8,591 nucleotides of DNA, from the NCBI GenBank assembly GCA_025963815.1, contig JAOQAA010000482.1, forward strand, positions 1 to 8,591. Direction: 5' to 3'. This DNA is from Capsulimonas sp. GTDB taxonomy: Bacteria; Armatimonadota; Armatimonadia; Armatimonadales; Capsulimonadaceae. The translations under genes were made by a program, and so were the position numbers. The notes under the pieces were generated by a model, which searched no databases, was not told the DNA's origin, and saw only the letters and a list, made by a program, of their open reading frames with translations. Below are positions 1-5,083 of the stretch, piece by piece; position 1 is the stretch's first letter; each line of letters starts with the position of its first letter.

Positions 1-31
1 AAGCTCGTCTTCCGGCTGACTGACGAGGGAT

Positions 32-61
32 ATTATACACTCGCTTTGCAGCGATTGTCAA
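32..61 (-). promoter_or_regulatory. Sigma-70 promoter P1, proximal of three tandem promoters
   Basis: Read on the minus strand this is a perfect TTGACA (61-56), an 18-bp spacer and a perfect TATAAT (37-32). Upstream of the -35 there is an A/T-rich stretch (about 63-90) that could act as an UP element, and a GGGG run directly precedes the -35. Downstream of the -10 the sequence is C-rich, a trait of growth-rate and stringently controlled rRNA promoters. It fires leftwards out of the window, so its gene is not visible. A stem CTCGTC/GACGAG (4-9 with 22-27) surrounds the expected start point. The promoter call rests directly on the sequence; the stable-RNA target is an inference. Confidence 0.8.
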
Positions 62-165
62 CCCCTCTTCAGAAATCTTTTCAAATCGGTTTTTCGAAGT
101 TCATCACGATTTCCATCCAAAGATGGGATCGGAGATCGTTCGATCGAAGCGGTCTTCGCTTCTCG

Positions 166-347
166 CCGTCAGCGACTTTGGCTGGGCGGCGAAGAGTAGT
201 ATACATTCTCGGAAGGCTGTTTGTCAACCCTTGGAGAAAAGTTTTTTTAACTTGTTTTGGATACTGGGGAAGGTGCGTCGAGTGAAGCAGTCTTTGCCTC
301 GTCACCGTCAGCGACTTTGGCTGGGCGGCGAGGAGTAGTATACATTC
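166..347. repeat. Direct repeat duplicated with promoters P2 and P3
   Basis: Positions 166-208 and 305-347 are 43-bp direct repeats with a single difference (GAAG versus GAGG). Each covers the -10 box and the first transcribed bases of a minus-strand promoter. An 18-base segment (169-186 and 308-325) is identical and sits in the loop of an inverted repeat: TCGCCG/CGGCGA around P2 (163-168 with 187-192) and CCTCG/CGAGG plus CCG/CGG around P3 (297-301 with 329-333, 305-307 with 326-328). The arrangement looks like duplication of a promoter module, with a third, more diverged copy at P1. Confidence 0.75.
198..227 (-). promoter_or_regulatory. Sigma-70 promoter P2, middle of three tandem promoters
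   Basis: On the minus strand: TTGACA (227-222), 18-bp spacer, TATACT (203-198). The upstream flank (about 231-255) contains runs of A on the minus strand, a good UP-element candidate. The region just downstream of the -10 is ACTCTTCGCCGCC, GC-rich, and is almost identical to that of P3. It lies 166 bp upstream of P1 and points the same way, so transcripts from P2 pass through P1. Confidence 0.8.
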
Positions 348-366
348 CTGGAGAGGCCAAAGTCAA
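337..366 (-). promoter_or_regulatory. Sigma-70 promoter P3, distal of three tandem promoters
   Basis: On the minus strand: TTGACT (366-361), 18-bp spacer, TATACT (342-337). It is preceded by the palindrome CCCCTAGGGG (367-376) and an A/T-rich stretch (377-395). It is 139 bp upstream of P2 and shares with it the sequence around and below the -10. It begins 35 bp after the stop codon of the DUF3052 gene, so it separates the cmk-plsC operon from whatever stable RNA lies to the left. Confidence 0.75.
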
Positions 367-401
367 CCCCTAGGGGAAATAATTTTACGAATTAGGGATT
401 G

Positions 402-797
402 TCAGCGATCCTTGGTCCGATAGACGAACTTCAGACCCGACCAAACCTCATCAATCGCGCACACTTTGACGTCCACAAGGCCGCAGCTCAAGCCGATTTC
501 CCTGACAACGCCATCATTTAGATCCGTCGCCACCTTGGATGCCTTCTTCGGCCAACTGATCCACAGCATTCCGTTTGGCTTCAATTCTTTCATCAGAACG
601 GGAAATTGCGTCTCCAACTCTAAGCGTTCTTTGGTGAAGAGCTGAATGAAGTCTAAGGGACCGTCGGCGTCCGGCGGGGGAGGCAGTTCGCCCAGGAGCA
701 AATGGTAGTCGGCGGGCGCGCTGATAAAACGAGTGCGCATTCCGTCTTTGAGGCCCAGCTTTACTGATAAGGGGTTGGGGGAGTAGCCGGCGGGCAT
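402..797 (-). CDS. DUF3052 family protein
   Basis: Protein of 131 residues without signal peptide or membrane segment, so probably cytoplasmic. It resembles the DUF3052 family: an N-terminal AGYSPNPLSVKLGLKDG stretch (about residues 3-19), a LLGELPPPPD segment near residue 35, a central DFIQLF segment, and the conserved pieces LWISWPKKAS (about 78-87) and GLVDVKVCAIDEVWSGLKFV (about 106-125). The fold suggests a small methyltransferase-like domain, but no SAM-binding glycine motif is clear, and the biochemical role is unknown. The ATG at 797 lies 12 bp after the plsC stop, with a weak GAGTGA ribosome site in the gap, so it is the last gene of the cmk-plsC operon. Family assignment is by remembered motif pattern; function is not inferred. 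Confidence 0.8.
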   Translation of the reverse strand: MPAGYSPNPLSVKLGLKDGMRTRFISAPADYHLLLGELPPPPDADGPLDFIQLFTKERLELETQFPVLMKELKPNGMLWISWPKKASKVATDLNDGVVREIGLSCGLVDVKVCAIDEVWSGLKFVYRTKDR

Positions 798-809
798 AAT
801 ATGATCACT

Positions 810-1475
810 CTAAGCAGTAGGCGGCTTGTCGCCCATCAATTTCGCGATCTCGCCCATGACTTCCTTACCAATCAGAGTCAGAACATCTTTGCCGGCTTCG
901 GGATGCGCCTCGATGATCTCCTTGGCGGTGATGGGCTTGCCAACGGTCAAAGTGACCCGATGGCGGCGGATTTTGGACGAGCCTCTGGGCAGGACCATTT
1001 CGGTTCCCTCGACGGCGATAGGGATGATCGGCGCGCCGGTTTGTTTGGCGAGCAGCGCAAAGCCCTTTTCAGCGGGGAGCAGGGTTTTACCGTCCTCGGA
1101 GCGAGTGCCTTCGGGGAAGATGGTGAGGATACGTCCGGCTTTCAGATGGTCGGCGGCGAATCGGAGGGCGGCGCGGTCGGCTTCGCCGCGCTTCACGGGG
1201 AAAGCGCCCAGGCCGCGAATGAAGTTTCCGAACTTCTTGCTCGCAAATAGCTCTTCCTTGGCCATGTAGAACTGCTGGCGCGGAGTGAGCAGGGTGAGGT
1301 AAGGTGGGTCGATGTTCGCCCGGTGGTTCGGCGCCAGGATGACCGGGCCGGACGCGGGGATGTTCTCACGACCGATAATCGTCGTGCCGCCCAGCATCGC
1401 CGTGACGATCTTGACGACGATACGCGTGAAATAATACAGCCAGCTGAGCTGATCGCTGCCGGGCCTCACCTTCAT
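810..1475 (-). CDS. plsC: 1-acyl-sn-glycerol-3-phosphate acyltransferase
   Basis: Transfers a fatty acyl chain to lysophosphatidate to make phosphatidate, the second acylation of phospholipid synthesis, at the cytoplasmic membrane. In the 221-residue protein the family blocks appear in order: NHRANIDPP with the H-x4-D catalytic pair (H51, D56), the FPVKRGEADR block (about 92-101), FPEGTRS (120-126) that binds the glycerol phosphate, and PIIPIAVEGTE (about 149-159). A hydrophobic N-terminal segment could seat it at the membrane. I chose the ATG at 1475 because it overlaps the cmk stop as ATGA, the usual sign of translational coupling; a GTG at 1502 would add nine residues (ARRSERAP type) but forces a 31-bp overlap with cmk. 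The neighbourhood cmk-plsC is common in bacteria, which supports the call. Confidence 0.92.
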   Translation of the reverse strand: MKVRPGSDQLSWLYYFTRIVVKIVTAMLGGTTIIGRENIPASGPVILAPNHRANIDPPYLTLLTPRQQFYMAKEELFASKKFGNFIRGLGAFPVKRGEADRAALRFAADHLKAGRILTIFPEGTRSEDGKTLLPAEKGFALLAKQTGAPIIPIAVEGTEMVLPRGSSKIRRHRVTLTVGKPITAKEIIEAHPEAGKDVLTLIGKEVMGEIAKLMGDKPPTA

Positions 1476-2194
1476 CGGCGCTCGCTCGCTTCGCCGTGCC
1501 ACGCCAGGATACGCTCGACCACTTCGTCGGCCGTATAAGGATCGCTGTCGAGGACATGGGCGTCGGAAGCCGCCACCATCGGGCTGACATCCCGGGAGGC
1601 GTCGCGCTGATCCCGCTCCTCGATCTGCTCCAGCAGCTCCTCGAACGACATCTCCAAACCGCGCTCGGAAAGCTCCGCCCGGCGGCGCTCCGCCCGGCGA
1701 TAGGAAGTCGCGGTCAGAAAAACTTTGATGTCGGCATCGGGAAGCACGACCGTCCCGATGTCCCGTCCCTCCATCACCACCCCGCCGAGCGCGCCGAGGC
1801 GCTGCTGCAAGGCGACCAAACGATGGCGGACCGCCGGGATGGCGCTGAGGGGGGAAGTGAGACTGCTGATTTCGGGGGTGCGGATCTCGTCGGTAATCTC
1901 GCGGCCATCCACAAAGACGCGTGTGCCGCGGTCATCCGAGTCGCCCGGCTCCAGATGGATGTCGAGCCGCTCGGCAAGCGCCGAAACCGCTTCAGGATCG
2001 TCCGTCGGCGTTCCCCGGTCCAAAGCCGCCCACGCCACCGCCCGGTACATCGCGCCGGTGTCGATATAGGTATAACCGAGGCGCTGCGCGAGGTGGCGCG
2101 CGACGGTGCTTTTGCCCGCGCCCGCCGGTCCATCAATGGCGATCGTGAGAAGACGCGGCGGCGCGGCGGATTGCGGCGGAGGCGATTGGATCAT
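1472..2194 (-). CDS. cmk: Cytidylate (CMP/dCMP) kinase
   Basis: Phosphorylates CMP and dCMP to the diphosphates with ATP in the cytoplasm, feeding nucleic acid and CDP-lipid synthesis. The 240-residue protein has the P-loop GPAGAGKST (22-30), the CMP-binding DTGAMYRA (45-52), EGRDIGT (142-148), the KVFLTA strand, the arginine-rich RRAERRR (166-172) and the lid RDQRD...SRDVSP (194-205). Length is close to the usual 220-230, with a proline-rich N-terminal tail (SPPPQSAAPP). The start is the ATG at 2194: an in-frame TTG at 2230 would add twelve residues but is itself part of the -35 box of the promoter. With that promoter the transcript should begin at or next to the ATG, so translation may be leaderless. 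It is the first gene of cmk-plsC-DUF3052. Confidence 0.95.
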   Translation of the reverse strand: MIQSPPPQSAAPPRLLTIAIDGPAGAGKSTVARHLAQRLGYTYIDTGAMYRAVAWAALDRGTPTDDPEAVSALAERLDIHLEPGDSDDRGTRVFVDGREITDEIRTPEISSLTSPLSAIPAVRHRLVALQQRLGALGGVVMEGRDIGTVVLPDADIKVFLTATSYRRAERRRAELSERGLEMSFEELLEQIEERDQRDASRDVSPMVAASDAHVLDSDPYTADEVVERILAWHGEASERR

Positions 2195-2200
2195 GCGTCT

Positions 2201-2230
2201 ATTGTAACCGGGCAGGGTGGGGCGTGTCAA
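2201..2230 (-). promoter_or_regulatory. Promoter of the cmk-plsC-DUF3052 operon, probably leaderless
   Basis: On the minus strand: perfect TTGACA (2230-2225), 18-bp spacer, TACAAT (2206-2201), one base off consensus. Only six bases separate the -10 from the cmk ATG (2194-2192). A normal start 6-8 bases after the -10 falls on or beside the A of the ATG, leaving no room for a Shine-Dalgarno sequence. The 18-bp spacer matches that of the three promoters at the left end of the window. Confidence 0.75.
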
Positions 2231-2247
2231 CGGATAGCCCTCATCTC

Positions 2248-2766
2248 CTACTGCGTCACAGCAAACCCAATCTCCGCCGCCAGGTCTAATTTGTTCGTCA
2301 CTCGGCCGCGCAGCGTGTAGCGGCCCGGCGTGAGCGCCGTACCGTCTTGATTCTGCAGCGGGACATCGTAGCTGTAACTCAGGCCCTTTTCGGTCAGCGT
2401 ACGCTTAATGATGAACATCGGGAACATACGCCCCTTCGCGTAGTCCCACACGATATTCCCCGAGGCGTCCACGATCTGCCATTCGTACTGCTGGCCGCCG
2501 GCCATAAAACTAATGGGCGCGCCGGTGTGGTTGAACACCGACATCACCGCGTGAATATGAGGCTTCGTTACCGGCGACGCCGGTATGCGATAAGAAGTCT
2601 GGTCGATTCCCAGGATCATTCCATAGGAACCACTGCTGGTGACATGCGACTGCGCCGTCGCCGTCTTCCCAGCTTCCTGCGAGGAAGTAGTCTTACCCGT
2701 ATTCGGATGACCGGCCGTCAGCACCGCGGCGGCCGCCAGAATTGCGATCTGTGCTATTGTACGCAT
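2248..2766 (-). CDS. Exported BsuPI-domain protein
   Basis: Protein of 172 residues. The first 20 or so (MRTIAQIAILAAAAVLTAG) form a signal peptide; no lipobox cysteine is present, so it is either secreted or held by the uncleaved helix. A low-complexity linker rich in S, T, K and Q follows (about 22-45). The rest matches the beta-sandwich BsuPI domain (named after the Bacillus intracellular proteinase inhibitor): VFNHTGAPISF, GGQQYEWQIVD, GNIVWDYAKGRMFPM and TPGRYTLRGRV in the expected order. BsuPI domains occur in many exported proteins without proven inhibitor activity, so protease inhibition is only one possibility. The ATG at 2766 has a strong GGAGAGGGGG ribosome site; the longer reading from 2805 would put charged residues ahead of the signal peptide. 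It is transcribed divergently from panB and ends 53 bp before the cmk start. Confidence 0.8.
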   Translation of the reverse strand: MRTIAQIAILAAAAVLTAGHPNTGKTTSSQEAGKTATAQSHVTSSGSYGMILGIDQTSYRIPASPVTKPHIHAVMSVFNHTGAPISFMAGGQQYEWQIVDASGNIVWDYAKGRMFPMFIIKRTLTEKGLSYSYDVPLQNQDGTALTPGRYTLRGRVTNKLDLAAEIGFAVTQ

Positions 2767-2831
2767 TGCCGTTCCCCCTCTCCGATACTCGCCTTGACGA
2801 CACACACGAACGAGATGTTCCCGCCAAGACG

Positions 2832-2839
2832 AGTATAAT
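2832..2839. promoter_or_regulatory. Overlapping divergent -10 elements between the BsuPI gene and panB
   Basis: The eight bases AGTATAAT carry a perfect TATAAT on the plus strand (2834-2839) and a TATACT on the minus strand (2837-2832). Each lies a sensible distance from its gene: about 55 bases of leader to panB at 2902 and about 60 to the BsuPI gene at 2766. Neither has a clear -35 hexamer at 16-18 bp, so both would need an activator or be weak. Symmetric -10 sites that fire in both directions are known in bacteria. Confidence 0.5.
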
Positions 2840-2872
2840 GAAGAAAATACGAAATTCCCTAAACGACAATGG

Positions 2873-2891
2873 CCCGGCGGACGACGCCGGG
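2873..2891 (+). promoter_or_regulatory. GC-rich hairpin abutting the panB ribosome binding site
   Basis: CCCGGCG (2873-2879) and CGCCGGG (2885-2891) form a perfect 7-bp stem with the loop GACGA. The stem ends three bases before the panB Shine-Dalgarno core GAGG (2894-2897), which itself is only four bases from the ATG. No U-run follows, so it is not an intrinsic terminator. A role in controlling ribosome access to panB is possible but not shown. Confidence 0.45.
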
Positions 2892-2901
2892 ATGAGGCGA
2901 T

Positions 2902-3693
2902 ATGAGCACTGCCACCCCTCCCATCACCGTCCCCACGCTCGCCCGCAAAAAGAGCAAGGGCGAAAAGATCACCATGCTGACGGCCTACGATTATCCCACA
3001 GCGCTCTTAGTAGATCGCGCGGGGATCGATGTCGTCCTTGTCGGCGACTCCCTCGTCATGGAGGAACTCGGCTACGATTCCACCATTCCAGGCACGATGG
3101 AGATGATGCTCCATCATATCAAGGCTGTCCGCAAAGGCGTCACACGCGCCATGGTGCTTGGCGATATGCCCTTTCTCGCATATCAAGTGAACGCCGACGA
3201 AGCCGTGCGCAACGCCGGACGCTTACTACAGGAGGGCGGGGCGAACGCGGTGAAGCTGGAGGGCGGCGAAGCGATCGCGCCGACGATCCGGCGTATCGTG
3301 GACGCCGGCATTCCCGTGGTCGGCCACATCGGCTTCACGCCGCAGAGCGTCAACCAGATCGGCCTGCAAAAGCAGGGCAAAACCGTGGAAGGCGCCGAGC
3401 AGGTCCTGCGCGACGCCCGCGCCGTACAGGAAGCCGGAGCGTTCGCCGTCGTCCTGGAGCTGATCCCGGAAGAACTCGCCGCCCGCATCACTGCAGAACT
3501 GGGTATCATCACCATCGGGATCGGCGCCGGACCGGGCTGCGACGGCCAGGTTCTCGTCACCAGCGACCTGCTCGGCATGCGCCCCGAACGCGCCGCGTTC
3601 AAGCACGTCAAGCAGTACGCCCAGATCGGCTCCGAGATCGAGCGGGCCTTAAACGCCTACCGGGAAGATGTGGAAGCGGGGAGATTTCCCTGA
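2902..3693 (+). CDS. panB: 3-methyl-2-oxobutanoate hydroxymethyltransferase
   Basis: First committed step of pantothenate (vitamin B5, CoA precursor) synthesis: adds a hydroxymethyl group from methylenetetrahydrofolate to alpha-ketoisovalerate, giving ketopantoate, in the cytoplasm. The 263-residue TIM-barrel protein shows ITMLTAYDYPTA (23-34), LVGDSL with metal ligand D49, GDMPF with D88, VKLEGG with E120, GHIGFTPQ (141-148), the catalytic glutamate E186 in VLELIPEEL, and GIGAGPGCDGQVLV (206-219). These positions match the known metal-binding and base residues of Escherichia coli PanB. Length is normal for the family. The ATG at 2902 has a short-spaced GAGG; the N-terminal ITVPTLARKKSKGEKI agrees with PanB starts. 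panC is present 2.9 kb downstream but not adjacent. A 7-bp stem (3691-3697 with 3707-3713) includes its stop codon. Confidence 0.96.
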   Translation: MSTATPPITVPTLARKKSKGEKITMLTAYDYPTALLVDRAGIDVVLVGDSLVMEELGYDSTIPGTMEMMLHHIKAVRKGVTRAMVLGDMPFLAYQVNADEAVRNAGRLLQEGGANAVKLEGGEAIAPTIRRIVDAGIPVVGHIGFTPQSVNQIGLQKQGKTVEGAEQVLRDARAVQEAGAFAVVLELIPEELAARITAELGIITIGIGAGPGCDGQVLVTSDLLGMRPERAAFKHVKQYAQIGSEIERALNAYREDVEAGRFP

Positions 3694-3738
3694 GGGATGC
3701 AACTTATTCCTCAGCGCCGTGTCATATCCCATGCAGAC

Positions 3739-3767
3739 GACGCCAGCAAGCGTAAGGCGTCCCTTTT
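3739..3767 (+). terminator. Weak terminator-like hairpin after panB
   Basis: GACGCC (3739-3744) and GGCGTC (3756-3761) make a 6-bp stem with an 11-base loop, followed by CCTTTT (3762-3767). The stem is GC-rich but the U-run is only four long, so termination would be partial. It lies eight bases before the Shine-Dalgarno of the next gene, which leaves read-through from panB possible. Confidence 0.35.
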
Positions 3768-3785
3768 GTCTCACAGGAGAAACAC

Positions 3786-4130
3786 ATGAACGATCAACCG
3801 ACCGATTTAATCACGTCCGAGGACCGCACCAGCGCCATGCTCGCGTATCTGCTTGGCTTCGTCACAAAATGGATTGCGCCGCTGATCATCTATCTGGTGA
3901 AGAAGGGGAAGTCTGAGTTCGCCGAGTACCACGCGCTCCAGGCGCTCTTCTTTCAGATCGCGATCATGTGCCTGTACGCAGTCACGGGAGCAATGTTCCC
4001 GCCTCTGATGGCGGTGGTCTTCGTGATTGACATCGTCTTCTGTATCCTGGCCGGATTGGCGGCGAACCGCGGCGAATGGTACGAGATTCCAGTCATCGGC
4101 GAGTTTGCGCGCAAGCAGGTCAAGCAATAG
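3786..4130 (+). CDS. DUF4870 small integral membrane protein
   Basis: Protein of 114 residues with about three membrane segments (near 18-38, 53-70 and 72-93). It follows the DUF4870 (Tic20-like) pattern: a short polar N-terminus with SEDRTSAMLAYLLG, then IAPLIIYLVKKGKSEFAEYHALQALFFQ, where the positively charged KKGKSEF and the HALQALFFQ helix are typical, and a C-terminal AANRGEWYEIPVIGEFAR, where N-x-G-E-W is the family signature. The cellular role is unknown. The ATG at 3786 has an AGGAG site (3775-3779) with a six-base spacer. It follows panB by 92 bp with only a weak terminator between, and is closed by a strong hairpin at 4159-4206. Family assignment is fairly sure; function is not. 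Confidence 0.85.
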   Translation: MNDQPTDLITSEDRTSAMLAYLLGFVTKWIAPLIIYLVKKGKSEFAEYHALQALFFQIAIMCLYAVTGAMFPPLMAVVFVIDIVFCILAGLAANRGEWYEIPVIGEFARKQVKQ

Positions 4131-4158
4131 GGTCCTCGGACCACCGCCCTGTCTTTAC

Positions 4159-4206
4159 TGCACGGCGTTTCTCACATCGAACAGAAGATGTGAGAAGCGC
4201 TGTGCG
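4159..4206 (+). terminator. Long 20-bp RNA hairpin after the DUF4870 gene
   Basis: Positions 4159-4178 pair without interruption to 4187-4206 around the loop GAACAGAA (4179-4186). Seventeen pairs are Watson-Crick and three (4168/4197, 4164/4201, 4159/4206) are G-U pairs when read as plus-strand RNA; on the minus strand the same three would be A-C mismatches. The structure therefore seems kept as a plus-strand RNA, consistent with the 3' end of the DUF4870 message. There is no U-run after it (CCCCCTAAAA follows), so it is not a textbook intrinsic terminator; it may be an mRNA 3'-end stabiliser, a U-less terminator or a small RNA. Confidence 0.55.
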
Positions 4207-4280
4207 CCCCCTAAAACCGATTATTAAGCTTACTCGCACAGTATTTTTAATTACAAAATAATTGCACTCTCTATATAGTT

Positions 4281-4296
4281 TGGCATGAAAATTGCA
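4281..4296 (+). promoter_or_regulatory. Sigma-54-type -24/-12 promoter of the PEP-CTERM gene
   Basis: TGGCATGAAAATTGCA matches the sigma-54 consensus TGGCACG-N4-TTGCA at every fixed base but one (T for C), with the required GG (4282-4283) and GC (4294-4295) ten bases apart. The start would be near 4307, giving a leader of about 33 bases and an AAGGAG ribosome site (4327-4332). In proteobacterial PEP-CTERM systems the response regulator PrsR and RpoN are tied to expression of such proteins, which makes this placement meaningful. A competing sigma-70 reading exists: TTACAA (4251-4256), 17 bp, TATAGT (4274-4279). An upstream inverted repeat TATTTT/AAAATA (4242-4247 with 4255-4260) could be a binding site. 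Confidence 0.5.
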
Positions 4297-4304
4297 TAGC
4301 AATT
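4290..4304. promoter_or_regulatory. Palindrome overlapping the -12 element, possible operator
   Basis: AATTGC-ATA-GCAATT is a perfect 6-bp inverted repeat with a three-base centre. It covers the -12 part of the putative sigma-54 promoter. A further AATTGCA half-site lies at 4260-4266, exactly 30 bp upstream of the copy at 4290, which is close to three helical turns. A repressor or activator could use these three half-sites, but the stretch is A/T-rich and part of the match is dictated by the TTGC of the promoter itself. Confidence 0.35.
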
Positions 4305-4339
4305 CGTGCGACCAGACATATGACCTAAGGAGACAAATT

Positions 4340-5059
4340 ATGCGTAGCCGTACTCTGCGATCTACTCTCACTGTTCTCACGATCTGCACGGCTGCCGCCG
4401 GCGCCGCCCATGCGTCCATTACCATCATCGGCCCCTCCGCGCCAGTCCCCGCAACGCCGGGCACAGGGCTTCAAGGGTTCTACTATGGCAACGGGATTGC
4501 CCCAGGCAATCTGGCGAATGCGCAGGCTTACATCAGCACTCACGCCCCGCTCGCCACATTCACCGCGACGACGATCAACTACAGTCAAAACGACGACGTC
4601 ACACTCACCACGTTTCTTGGCGGCGACGCCGCGAGCTTGAGCAATCCGGCGGTGGGCGCTAACGACCTGACCGGACAAATCATCGAATTCAAGGGTTTCT
4701 ACGCCGTGCCGACAGCCGGGTTGCAAACAATAGGGATCGGTTCCGACGACGGTTCGCAAATGTTCATCAATGGGACGGAAGTCGTCAACCTCGACGGCGA
4801 TCACGCCTTCACGACCGGTTTCCAAACAATCGACTTCACCACTGCCGGTCTCTACCAGATCGACATCATCTACTTTGAGGACTTCGGCAGCACAGGGATC
4901 AGTCTGATCGACGGCGCCGGGAATCCGGTCGACACCGATTTGCTCTATTCCCAAGCCCCAAACGCCGTTCCCGAACCCTCTTCCGTGTTCGCAATCGTCC
5001 TCGGCATGTTCGCAATCTCCGCATTGAGCTTGCGGCGCCGTAAGCTCCGATTGCAGTAG
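4340..5059 (+). CDS. PEP-CTERM exported protein with PA14-like domain
   Basis: Protein of 239 residues. It has a signal peptide (1-25, basic RSRTLR then a hydrophobic core, cleavage after AHA). Residues about 43-190 look like a PA14 domain: GLQGFYYG at the front, then GLQTIGIGSDDGSQMFING (127-145), the VVNLDGDH turn, and GLYQIDIIYFEDFGSTGISLI (170-190). PA14 domains often bind sugars in adhesins, glycosidases and toxins. The C-terminus is a textbook PEP-CTERM sorting signal: VPEPS (210-214), a hydrophobic helix FAIVLGMFAISALSL and a basic RRRK tail, which exosortase recognises and removes for surface or extracellular placement. No exosortase gene is in the window. The ATG at 4340 has a strong AAGGAG with seven-base spacing. 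Flanked by its own promoter and a downstream hairpin, it is likely monocistronic. Confidence 0.9.
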   Translation: MRSRTLRSTLTVLTICTAAAGAAHASITIIGPSAPVPATPGTGLQGFYYGNGIAPGNLANAQAYISTHAPLATFTATTINYSQNDDVTLTTFLGGDAASLSNPAVGANDLTGQIIEFKGFYAVPTAGLQTIGIGSDDGSQMFINGTEVVNLDGDHAFTTGFQTIDFTTAGLYQIDIIYFEDFGSTGISLIDGAGNPVDTDLLYSQAPNAVPEPSSVFAIVLGMFAISALSLRRRKLRLQ

Positions 5060-5083
5060 CTCGCAGTCAGACATCGAAAGATC

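Noticed and set aside
46..338. Short reading frames on both strands of the left end
   Set aside because: They cross the tandem promoters and their repeats, have no ribosome site or recognisable sequence, and are arginine/serine-rich frames typical of non-coding GC-rich DNA.
1..401. CRISPR array or satellite-like repeat
   Set aside because: There are only two good copies and one diverged copy, spaced unevenly (139 and 166 bp). Each repeat unit is explained as a promoter.
1476..1502. GTG at 1502 as the plsC start
   Set aside because: It would add nine basic residues and a 31-bp overlap with cmk; the ATG at 1475 gives a standard ATGA overlap and still includes all motifs.
1496..2320. Long plus-strand frame opposite cmk (274 codons)
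   Set aside because: It is the antisense of a clear CMP kinase; the composition is rich in R, G and D with no domain, as expected for a shadow in GC-rich DNA.
2767..2805. Upstream start at 2805 for the BsuPI gene
   Set aside because: The extension would place charged residues before the signal peptide, and the ATG at 2766 has a much better ribosome site.
2840..2901. A riboswitch in the panB leader
   Set aside because: The leader is only about 55 bases with a single small hairpin, too short for any known aptamer plus expression platform.
2742..3755. Plus-strand 337-codon frame overlapping panB
   Set aside because: It is longer than panB but runs out of frame with it and is dominated by R, H and G; panB has all catalytic residues in the other frame.
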